DNA of 64,000 nucleotides from the NCBI GenBank assembly GCA_006176705.1, contig QRFJ01004858.1:1-64000 (forward strand), written 5' to 3'. Positions 1 to 9,046 of this stretch are shown here, piece after piece (the first letter of the stretch is position 1; every line of letters starts with the position of its first letter). The notes under the pieces were generated by a model that saw nothing but the letters and a program-made list of their open reading frames with translations, had not been told where the DNA came from and ran no database searches. The translations under genes were made by a program, and so were the position numbers. This DNA is from Cocos nucifera. Taxonomy: Eukaryota; Streptophyta; Magnoliopsida; Arecales; Arecaceae.

Positions 1-915
1 ACCATTGACTTTGACTTTTGACCACATGTCATGCACCTATTGGAGAGCTGGTGGGGGCCTGTCCCCCTGCCAGAACCTGGCAAGGAGAAGGGCGCACGCC
101 AACCCTAGGCGTGTGCCCAAGTAGGAGGCGCCTAGGAGTCCTTGTTGGACAAGGACTCCATCTCCTTTTTGGATTCCAATTAGAGTTCTTCTAAGAACCA
201 ACTTTGACTGGTCTTAGGCACCCTCTAAGGAGGAATCCAGGGGTCTCTATTCCCACCAATCAGATTTAGATCTGATTTCACAAAGGGTTGTGATTGGTTG
301 AGAGGAAGAGGAGTTGGATCACAAGAGGTCTATAAATAAGACCCTGCGCCCAACCTAATTAAAAAAAAATATTGAGAAAGTTTCCCCACGCCCCAAGGCT
401 GCCTCTCCCCTCCTTCTCCATGCCATAGTCTCTTCTCCCCTTGCTCTCCACGTCCAAAAGGTGTTTTGGACCTTGGTTGGTGCGATTCAGATCAAAGAAA
501 GGCGATCAAAAGCAAGAAGGCTGCGCTGCTGCAAAAGGACGACTGCAGATCTTCAAAAGAGTTTTGAAGATCCTCCAGATCAGATCCAGATCTGATTTTT
601 GGAGGTGTGATAGAGAAGAAGAGGATCTCCTAGATCCAACCCGAGTGGATACCGGTAGAGGCCAGGCGCTTGCGTGGCTAAGATCCAGAACCTTCCGCTG
701 CAATCAGGATCATCTACAGGGTAATAGGATTACCCAAATCAGGTAAATTAAATTTGATTTAATTTATCTTATTTTATTTTATTTATTAAAATAATAAGAA
801 TCAGATCTGAAACATATCAAGATCTGATTGAGATCAAGAGAAAATTTTTGAAATATATCTCTTGATCTAATCAGATCTGAACGAACCTGGACCGGGAAAT
901 CAGGATTTCCCTTCA
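1..915 (+). repeat. 5' LTR of Copia A, 3' part only
   Basis: Matches the last 918 bases of the 3' LTR (8129-9046) with few differences and ends in CTTCA immediately before the primer-binding site. It holds the TATA box, the presumed transcription start, and AT-rich sequence with many AGATCTGA motifs. The open frame across about 441-746 has no ATG start and is not called as a gene. Confidence 0.95.
331..338 (+). promoter_or_regulatory. TATA box in 5' LTR of Copia A
   Basis: TATAAATA. The same octamer is in the 3' LTR (8460-8467) and on the minus strand in the LTRs of B. Transcription would start about 25-35 bases downstream, near 360-370, which marks the U3/R boundary. This is inferred from position and conservation only. 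Confidence 0.7.
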
Positions 916-2788
916 ACTGGTATCAGAGCCATGGTTCTAAATTGTTTAGATCTGATTTTAAATTTATTTTAATTAGAAAATAAAGTGATTTTCAGATGTC
1001 ACATGAGATGTGATCAGATCTGAAATCAGAAAAAATTAAAATTAAATGATTTGGATCTAAGAATTATGAAGATATGCATGACTAGTTCTAGAATAGAATA
1101 GTTCTATAGAATATTCTTGCATATTTTTGATTTAATCTGATTAAATCATATTTTAGATCTTTTTATTTACTATTTTTTGATATTATAAGTGTTATAATAA
1201 CATCTGAAAAACAGCAAATAAAAATTATTTAATTTTTAAATATCATATGAGATATGATTGATGCATGTCTAGACTAGTTGTAGAATAGTTCTACATAATT
1301 GTCTAGATTAGAATTTATTTTGATTAGATCAATTTAAATCTAATTTTTTAGATTATTATGAGATAATTTAGATCTGAAAATATGCATGATTTGATACATG
1401 AGATGTATGCAAAATATGCCATGATTAGATCTAATTTGTATATGAGATATATGATATAGATCTAATAACTGTTTTGTAGTATTGACATGTTCCTGATTAA
1501 GGCGTTCCTCTTGGCCGTCCGGTCATAAGAACGAAGAAGGGTTTAAAGGCCCTCTCTTTCCATTCGATGGGGTGTTCTTATGATGTGTAGGGGTGCTGCG
1601 TGTTCGTCCTTAATCAGAAACCCAAAACTTACTTTCTGCAAAACCCTAGATCCTGAAACCCTAGGATTTATTGTGCATATTTTGTTTATGAACCCTACTT
1701 AATTAAGAATTAAGTTTATGGAATATTAATTAGGTCTAAAATTGAGAATTTTAGATCTAAGACATATTCATAATACTGGGTTCGGGCTTGGGTAGCTCAA
1801 TTAGGTCTAAGCGGTTGATCAAACCGAATCAAGAGTTGGTTAGATGGGATCAACAATGCTTAAATTGACCAGCCTAATAGGATTAAGTCTGGGTCAAGAT
1901 CGAGTCACGATCAAGCAAGACCTAATTAGGCTCAGAGGTTAGAGTCTGGATTGTAGGCTAACCCAATTGGTTCTGACTCAACAATTTGGTGTCTAAGGTA
2001 AGTTTGGCACAGACGACCGACTGGTTTTTAATTGGAAGCTACTCGACCTGAATGCGTTCTTGTACGAGTTAATGGCATATTCCTTCCACCGGTCTCACTT
2101 ACCTGGCCATATCTGTTGACACAGTTCTGATCTGAGGTGGTCAATAATCCGAGCTAACCCATGCCACTAGGTTAGTCATAATTGTTATGACTAAGCCAAG
2201 TCTAGTTTAATGAGACCTGAATCAATTCTCCCTAAGAAAAGATTAAGTCTGAGGTCTTCCACCATTGTAGATGTGCGGGCCCTTCCCGGGGTTGATTGTT
2301 CTCGGCTGGATACAGTGGCTCAGTTGCACCGGGAAGATGCAACCATGTCTATTAGGCATTGGATGCTATGGGCTGGAGGATGAGTTGGGCTCAATATTCG
2401 GGATACGGTGAGAGACTCAATTAGGAACCCAGTCTATGCAAATGGTGGGTCTGACTTAACTAAGGAGTGGATCAATATTCCGGATACGGTGAGATTCATG
2501 AATTAGAGACCAAGTTTGGGTGCACCATGATTAGAGAATCATTGAACAAGAGTTGTTCACTCATTGGCTAACCCATCACCAATAACTGTTAGGTGAGGTG
2601 ATGAGTCAGTTGGTGAGACCGCACCACCCACTAGAAATCATTAATCGTGGAGATTTTTGCATCTCTACAGAGGGAGTGTAGGGATCCAAGAAAATAGTGG
2701 GAGCTAATTTGTTTAAAAATAAAATTCCCTAAACAAATTGGTCAAGTCAAAATTACAGTATCTAACTAGAATCTTTGACTCTCTACAG
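743..2788 (+). other. Predicted leader intron of Copia A (LTR donor to pre-gag acceptor)
   Basis: Donor CAG/GTAAAT lies inside the 5' LTR. The acceptor CTCTACAG ends three bases plus one before the gag ATG at 2793, with a CTAAC branch-point match at 2762-2766, 22 bases upstream. The 2046-bp interval is AT-rich and holds the end of the LTR, the primer-binding site and a leader with many upstream ATGs. Copy B has the same donor, branch point and acceptor (27949-30000). In copy C the acceptor AG is changed. Splicing would place gag close to the cap on mRNA, while unspliced RNA would keep the primer site for reverse transcription. There is no transcript evidence. Confidence 0.5.
918..930 (+). other. 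Primer-binding site of Copia A
   Basis: TGGTATCAGAGCC starts two bases after the LTR end. It is the usual complement of the 3' end of plant initiator methionine tRNA found in many Copia elements. The same sequence is on the minus strand in copy B (29812-29824). Confidence 0.95.
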
Positions 2789-2792
2789 GAAA
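931..2792 (+). other. Long untranslated leader of Copia A
   Basis: About 1.86 kb between the primer site and gag with no open frame of note, but closely conserved in B and, where present, in C. It is AT-rich up to about 1480, then contains a GC-rich, possibly structured stretch (about 2270-2345). A motif with GGATACGGTGAGA occurs twice, near 2400 and 2480. RNA packaging or dimerisation signals would be expected here, but none can be identified by eye. Confidence 0.75.
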
Positions 2793-3600
2793 ATGTCTGC
2801 GTCCAACCCATTGGCACGTATCCTAGACACACATAGACTGACTGGACCCAATTATAAAGATTGGCTCAGGAACTACAAAATTATTTTGGGTTCAGAGAAG
2901 TTAACACATGTTTTGGACCAGGACCCTCCCACCTTACCAGCTCGTCCATCCACTGAACAGAGAGCGTCTCTGGAAAAATGGATTGACGAAGATAATAAGG
3001 CCAGATATTACATGTTGGGCTCGATGTCTGATGAGCTCCAGCGCCAACATGAAGATATCGGGACTGCTCGCCAAATGTTGGCTCACCTGCAGGAGATGTT
3101 TGGTGAACAGAGTCGCGCAGCCAAATATCAAGTCACGAAATGACTTTTTAAGGCTAAGATGCGTGATGGGCAGTCAGTCCAAGATCACTGTCTGACAATG
3201 ATCAAGGACATGGAAGAGCTTGAGAAGCTCGGTGTGAAGTTGGACTTGGACCTGCAGAACGATATTATTCTGCAATCCTTGACTGATGCATATGGGCAAT
3301 TCATCATGAATTACCACATGCATAAACTTCAAGAATTCCTTGGCCGAGTTAATGAATATGCTGGTTACCGCTGAGCTTTCTATGAAAGGTTCTAAAGGCT
3401 CAGTTCTTGCTATGGAACGGACTTCTTCCAAAAGAAAGTCTTATGGAAAGAAAAAGAAGTCTGTGAAAAAGCAAAAGGTGGAAGGATCAAAGAAGAAGAA
3501 GGCAGAACCGAAGAAGAAGGTCGATGGCAAAGGAAAGTGTTTCCATTGCAACAGCGACGGCCATTGGAAGCGGAACTGCCCTACTTACCTGGCCACCCTG
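2793..3600 (+). pseudogene. gag: gag (capsid/nucleocapsid) of Copia A
   Basis: Starts at ATG 2793 (MSASNPLARILD), chosen because it follows the predicted acceptor and begins the gag similarity; the frame extends upstream only from a non-ATG codon. The UBN2-type region has RLTGPNYKDW and LQEMFGEQSR. An in-frame TGA at 3141-3143 interrupts the frame before LFKAKMRDGQSVQDH. A one-base insertion near 3333 then shifts the frame. The C-terminus is lysine-rich and carries a CCHC zinc knuckle (CFHCNSDGHWKRNC, 3538-3579), the nucleic-acid-binding part of nucleocapsid. The TGA is also in copies B and C. Confidence 0.92.
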
Positions 3601-4071
3601 AAGAACAAGAAGGAAGGTCCTTCTGGAGGTATGCTCGTTATTGAGTCTAACCTTACGGTTTCTTCTGCATCCAGTTGGGTGCTTGACTCTGGTTCTAGTG
3701 CTCATCTGTGCACTTCTATGCAGGGTCTTGAGGATAGCAGGAGGCTGAGGGATGGAGACATGATCCTACGCATCGGTAATGGAGCAAGAGTTGCTGCAGT
3801 AGCCGTGGGAACATACCCTCTTCGATTACCATCTGGTTTAGACTTAGTTTTAAAAGACTGTTATTATGTGCCTGCAGCTAGCAGGAATTTGATTTCTGTT
3901 TCATGCTTAGCACAAGAAGGTTATGTGATCACCTTCTTTAAGGACCATTGTAACATTCTTTATGAAAGAAATAAAATTGCAAATGGTTTCCTTATTAATG
4001 GTCTTTATCAGCTACATATTGATGTACCTGTTTCTAACTATCGAGCAAAACGTGAATGCCAAACGACCTAG
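3601..4071 (+). pseudogene. Aspartic protease region of Copia A
   Basis: Continues in the zinc-knuckle frame. The active-site motif DSGSSAHLC begins at 3685. The following region, including PLRLPSGLDLVLKDCYYVP and RNLISVS, matches the usual Copia protease-to-integrase linker. It would cleave the polyprotein inside virus-like particles. The frame ends early because a T is duplicated near 4030 relative to B. Confidence 0.88.
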
Positions 4072-4940
4072 GGATAGTCCAAACGACAGATATCTATGGC
4101 ACCTGAGATTAGGTCATATAGCAGAAGATAGGATTCAACAAATTGGAGAAAAATGGGCTATTGAGTCCATTGACTTTTGAGTCATATCCAACTTGTGAAT
4201 CTTGTCTTCAAGGCAAAATGACTAAACTCCCTTTTGTTGGACATGGGGAGAGGGCCACAGATCTCCTTGCCCTAGTACATACTGATGTGTGCGGCCCATT
4301 TGATGTGCCGGCTAGAGGCAATTTTGTCTACTTCATTACCTTTACCGATGATCTGTCTAGGTATGGGTATGTGTATCTTATGAGACACAAGTCTGAAGCT
4401 TTTGAAAAGTTCAAAGAATTCAGACATGAAGTAGAAAAACAAACTGGAAAACCCATTAAGGTTCTTCGATCAGATCGAGGAGGTGAATACCTTAGCCGGG
4501 AATTCCTAGACTATCTTAAGGAAAATGGCATAGTCTCTCAATGGACTCCACCAGGAACACCTCAACTCAACGGGGTTTCAGAATGGAGAAATCGGACTCT
4601 ATTGGATATGGTTCGATCCATGATGAGCTTCACAGACCTCCCTGATTTTCTTTGGGGACATTCATTATTAACTTCAATCTATTTACTGAATAGGGTTCCC
4701 TCTAAAACCGTTCCTACCACACCGTATGAGATATGGCACGGTAAGAAACCAAGTCTGAGTCATCTCAGAATTTGGGGTTGTCCGGCTCATGTCAAAAGAC
4801 AACAAGCGGACAAGTTAGAGTTTAGGTCCTTTAGAGCTCGATTCATAGGATATCCTAAAGAGTCATTAGGATACTATTTCTACATTCCAGAAGACCACAA
4901 TGTGATTGTGAGTCGACATGCCATATTTCTTGAAAAATAG
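4072..4940 (+). pseudogene. Integrase of Copia A
   Basis: The HHCC zinc-binding part spans about 4087-4215 (WHLRLGHIAEDRI, then CESCLQGK) and is broken by one +1 insertion at the GGATTCAAC stretch. The catalytic core follows in one clean frame from 4143: LVHTDVCGPF (first Asp), RSDRGGEYLS (second Asp) and the NGVSEWRNRT region (Glu), then the GKKPSLSHLRIWGCPAHV segment that follows the core in Copia integrases. The frame closes at an in-frame TAG (4938-4940), where copies B and C have the same trinucleotide. All expected core residues are visible. Confidence 0.92.
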
Positions 4941-6242
4941 TTTATTCAAGATAGCGGCATTGGAAAGCAGATTAAGCTTGATGAGAAAGTCTCACAAGCA
5001 GAACGAGCTAAGGACCAAGTGGAACCAAATCAGGTTGAGCCAATAAGAACACTACCTCCTCCACCTCGTAGATCGGAAAGAGTTTCCCGTCCCCCTGAAA
5101 GATACTTAGGTATTATTTCAGAGGATGTAGAGGAAATGTTCCTCATAGGTAATGGTGCTCATGGTGATGATCCCAAAACCTACAACGAGGCGATATCAGA
5201 TATCGACTCCGAGAAATGGCTTGAGGCAATGAAGTCAGAAATTGACTCGATGCACTCAAACCAAGTCTGGACCTTGGTAGATCCACCAGAAGGTATAGTA
5301 CCTATTGGGTGTAAATGGATCTTCAAGAGAAAGATTGGTGCAGATGGGAATGTGGAGACATTCAAGGCTAGACTAGTGGCAAAAGGTTATAGTCAACGCG
5401 AAGGCATTGACTATCAGGATACCTTTTCCCCAGTAGCTATGCTAAAATCCATCCGCACATTGCTTGCTGTTGCAGCCTATTTCGATTATGAAATATGGCA
5501 AATGGACGTGAAAACGGCATTCCTTAAATGGATATCTTGAGGAAGATATCTATATGGAACAGCCGCTAGGTTTCACATCCAGTGATACTGATCACAAGGT
5601 TTGCAAGCTGCAAAGGTCCATATATGGACTTAAGCAAGCATCTCGGAGCTGGAACACTCGTTTCAATGATGTGATCAAAAAGTTTGGTTTCATCAAAAAT
5701 GAAGAGGAACCATGTGTTTTCAAAAGGGTCAGTGGGAGCGCTGTTGTCTTCCTCGTATTGTACGTGGATGACATCCTCCTTATTGGGAATGATATTCCCA
5801 TGTTGACATCAGTCAAGATGTGGTTGTCCAAGGAATTCTCCATGAAAGACCTAGGTGAAGCATCCTTTATTCTAGGAATTAAGGTCTATAGGGATAGACC
5901 GAATAGGATGCTAGGACTTTCACAGAAGATGTACATAGAGGAAGTACTAAAGAGGTTTAGTATGGAAAACTCTAAGAGGGGATTAATACCCTTCAGACAT
6001 GGTATTCATCTTTCCAAGAAGATGTGCCCCTAGCACACCTGAGGAAATAGAACGCATGAGCAAGATCCCTTATGCTTCTGCAATAGGGAGCCTCATGTAT
6101 GCCATGCTATGTACACGACCTGATATAGCCCATGCTGTGAGTGTCACAAGCAGATATCAGTCAAATCCAGGTGAAGAACACTGGACTTCTGTGAAATGTA
6201 TCCTTAAGTACTTGAGAAGAACTAAGGATATGATGTTGGTCT
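4941..6242 (+). pseudogene. Reverse transcriptase of Copia A
   Basis: After the TAG the same frame continues through a linker with PPPPRRSERVSRPPERYLG to the RT N-terminus (WTLVDPPEGIVPIGCKWIFK, LVAKGYSQREGIDY). A +1 insertion near 5527 moves it to the next frame, which has RSIYGLKQASRSW and the catalytic LYVDDILLIGND (YVDD at 5761-5772). Another +1 at about 6028 precedes PSTPEEIERMSKIPYASAIGS. All RT motifs survive, so this copy decayed little or its insertions are errors. Confidence 0.93.
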
Positions 6243-6744
6243 TTGGTAATGGAGAACTCCAAGTTCCAGGGATACACAGACTCGGATTTCATGTCCGATA
6301 TAGATGATCGAAAGTCGACATCTGGAAGTCTGTTTGTGTGCAATGGTGGAGCTGTCAGCTGGAAGAGTTCCAAGCAAACTGTGATAGCAGATTCCACCAT
6401 GGAAGCAGAATATATCGCTGCATCAGAGGCTGCAAAGGAAGCATTCTGGTACAAGAAGTTTGCTGCAGAAATTGGAGTAATGCCATCAGATGCCATTCCT
6501 CTATACTGCGACAACAATGGCGCCATAGCCCTTGCTAAGGAGCCGAGGTCTCACCAGAAATCCAAGCACATTGAGCGGCGATACCACCTCATCCGCGATT
6601 ACCTTGAGAAAGGGTTACGTTCGAGGTCAAGAGAGTCAACTCCACAGATAATGTGGCAGACCCACTTACAAAGCCGTTGGGCCAGCAGAAGATCGAAGCC
6701 CACCTTGAGAAGATGGGACTTAGACTTGTAGCCAATTGGCTTTA
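6243..6744 (+). pseudogene. RNase H of Copia A
   Basis: Begins at the GYTDSDFMSD-type motif (first catalytic Asp), with STMEAEYIAASEA (Glu) and LYCDNNGAIALA (Asp) following, then KHIERRYHLIRD. One +1 insertion in the GGGTTACG stretch (about 6616) shifts the frame before the expected C-terminus ending in VANWL and TAG at 6742-6744. It degrades the RNA strand during cDNA synthesis. Confidence 0.92.
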
Positions 6745-6748
6745 GGAC

Positions 6749-6759
6749 AAGTGGGAGAT
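6749..6759 (+). other. Polypurine tract of Copia A
   Basis: AAGTGGGAGAT directly before the 3' LTR, the plus-strand priming site. The complementary sequence sits in the same place in B (24251-24263) and C (56489-56501). Confidence 0.9.
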
Positions 6760-8086
6760 TGTTAGATATATGTGCCCTAGAAGCCAGAATTGGCTGACAC
6801 TTGTAATACACTTCTAGGGGCAAAATTATAATTTTGACTATAATTCAATAAAATGGGTTATTTTCTATCACATATGTGTATTTAGTGTCTGTGATACATC
6901 CTTTGAGTTAATGGTAATGATAATTCATATTTTCAAGAGTTGAAAATTTAAGACATGAATAATCATTATTAACTCATAAACATGCTCCCGACCATAGGAT
7001 CATCACGAGGATGGTGATTGATCCGGAAGGTTGGTGTACAATCGCTTCTCTTTAGTAGATGAGTCTTGAGTCTACGGTGTGGAGACACCGGAGCGAGAGT
7101 ACAGGTACTCGTTAGAGAACGAGGGCACTGAGCGTGACCACCTCGAGTAGTCATTAGGGAGTCTACCTTCTCGTCAATGACTGACTCGATGCTGCAGTAG
7201 TGTGTCTGGTTCTTTGACCTGAGATGCATCGGCAGTTCACCTTGAGGGTGTTATAGTTTGACTACACCATTACTCGGTCTCCTAGCCATATGGAACCCTG
7301 AGGTGTATGTTGGCTATAGACATGTTCATTGTAGGAACTGGATTGCATCAAGATGGGAATCTATCTACCTCGGTGGTAGAGGAGCAGCCCTATGATGATC
7401 ATGAGAATCAAGTCCAGAAGCCCATGGCCATGGCAGAGTGAAATAATAGAAAGAGTTTCTATTTAGATTTTCACATTGGACTCGAATCGAATGATTACAT
7501 CATATGACAGAGACTAGGGTTTGACGAGTTCACCTTAACCCTAATCTGATCGGGGCTCAAGATAGAAGAACTTAATCACACAGGTAGCTGCACCAAGAGG
7601 TTCGCATTCAGCTCTGATGGGTTGCCACCATATACTGCTAGGTGTCACTGGTGGATTTTGGGAGCAATTAGAATGATTTAGATGATCGATCATTCTAGCT
7701 GTTCGAATCAGAAGAGTTCTGATCCATCGAAAGGAGTTTCGATGATGTCTATGATAGAGATCATGACATATCCCATTACCATACAGAACTGAACCTAACT
7801 GGGTCACACAAACAAGGGTTTGAATCTGGTGATCATCAATTGAACTGATCTAGTTCAATTGATCTGAATGAGATTCAATTAGGTTCAAGGAAATCGTGCT
7901 AGCACTCGATTGAACCTAACGTTCTTCTTTTACTATCATAAATAAGTTGTCCTGACTGAGCCAAAGGAGTTTGTGCTCAATCAGAGGCCTTCATATGGTC
8001 TGACTGGAGGTTGTCCAAGTCAGAATAGGTTGTCTTATTTGTAAGACATTACCTGCCATTTTTGGTCACCTGCCATTTCTTGTTCT

Positions 8087-8153
8087 TTGACTTTGGTCAA
8101 AAGTCTACCTTTGACTGGTCAAACGTTGACCATTGACCCTTTGACTTTTGACC
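8087..8153 (+). promoter_or_regulatory. W-box cluster in Copia A 3' LTR
   Basis: Eight TTGACY cores in 67 bp, on both strands: 8087, 8095 (reverse), 8111, 8117 (reverse), 8126, 8133, 8141 and 8148. TTGACC/T is the core site of WRKY transcription factors. The cluster lies about 310 bp upstream of the TATA box and is conserved in the LTRs of B (about 22858-22925 and 30725-30793). It is partly eroded in C and E. Confidence 0.6.
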
Positions 8154-8459
8154 ACATGTCATGCACCTATTGGAGAGCTGGTGGGGGCCTGTCCCCCTGC
8201 CAGAACCTGGCAAGGAGAAGGGCGCACGCCAAGGGTGGCGTGAGCCCAAGTAGGAGGCGCCTAGGAGTCCTTGTTGGACAAGGACTCCACCTCCCTTTTG
8301 GATTCCAATCAGAGTTCTACTAAGAATCCAGTTTGACTGGTCTTAGGCGCCCTCTAAGGAGGAATCCAGGGGTCTCTATTCCAACCAATCAGATTTAGAT
8401 CTGATTTCACAAAGGGTTGTGATTGGTTGAGAGGAAGAGGAGTTGGATCACAAGAGGTC

Positions 8460-8467
8460 TATAAATA
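8460..8467 (+). promoter_or_regulatory. TATA box in 3' LTR of Copia A
   Basis: TATAAATA at the position equivalent to 331-338. In the 3' LTR it could drive read-out transcription into J. Confidence 0.65.
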
Positions 8468-9046
8468 AGACCCTGCGCCCAACCCTAAAAAAAAATAATG
8501 ATGAGATCATAGTTTCCCCACGCCCCAAGGCTGCCTCTCCCCTCCTTCTCCATGCCATAGTCTCTTCTCCCCTTGCTCTCCACGTCCAAAAGGTGTTTTG
8601 GACCTTGGTTGGTGCGATTCAGATCAAGGAAAGGCGATCAAAAGCAAGAAGGCTGCGCTGCTGCAAAAGGACGACTGCAGATCTTCAAAAGAGTTTTGAA
8701 GATCCTCCAGATCAGATCCAGATCTAATTTTTGGAGGTATGATAGAGAAGAAGAGGATCTCTAGATCCAACTCGAGTGGATACCGGTAGAGGCCAGGCGC
8801 TTGCATGGCTAAGATCCAGAACCTTCCGCTGCAATCAGGATCATCTACAGGATAATAGGATTACCCAAATCAGGTAAATTAAATTTGATTTAATTTATCT
8901 TATTTTATTTTATTTATTAAAATAATAAGAATCAGATCTAAAATATATCAAGATCTGATTGAGATCAAGAGAAAATTTTTGAAATATATCTCTTGATCTA
9001 ATCAGATCTGGACGAACCTGGACCGGGAAATCAGGATTTCCCTTCA

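Larger units (their letters stand above)
1..9046 (+). mobile_element. Copia LTR retrotransposon, copy A
   Basis: Ty1/Copia element reading left to right: partial 5' LTR, tRNA-type primer-binding site, long leader, then gag, protease, integrase, RT and RNase H, a purine tract and a complete 3' LTR. Integrase preceding RT is the Copia order. The window start removes about 1.37 kb of the 5' LTR, so the target duplication cannot be checked; the five bases after the 3' LTR are ATTTG. Compared with minus-strand copies B and C, the coding frame has seven +1 insertions and two in-frame stops. The family resembles the Angela/Tork group (long LTRs, gag of the LTGPNY type), but that placement is tentative. 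Confidence 0.95.
6760..9046 (+). repeat. 3' LTR of Copia A, complete
   Basis: 2287 bp, beginning TGTTAGATATATG and ending CCTTCA. It includes the W-box cluster (8087-8153), TATA box (8460-8467), the donor-like AG/GTAAAT and the AGATCTGA-rich end. Open frames in antisense within it (about 6969-7229 and 7541-7807) recur in the other LTR copies but show no recognisable domain. Confidence 0.96.

Noticed and set aside
441..746. Open frame of about 100 codons in the Copia 5' LTR, repeated in the other LTRs
   Set aside because: It lacks an ATG start, has no recognisable domain and recurs only because the LTR copies are similar. It is better explained as transcribed LTR sequence before the predicted splice donor.
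6969..7229. Antisense frame in the LTR with an ATG, repeated in B and C
   Set aside because: Ends differ among copies through frameshifts and no known motif is seen, so it does not look like a selected protein.
7541..7807. Antisense frame of 88 codons found in the LTRs of A, B and C
   Set aside because: No ATG at the start, no domain, and start context lost in the more diverged LTR E. Conservation is accounted for by recent common descent.
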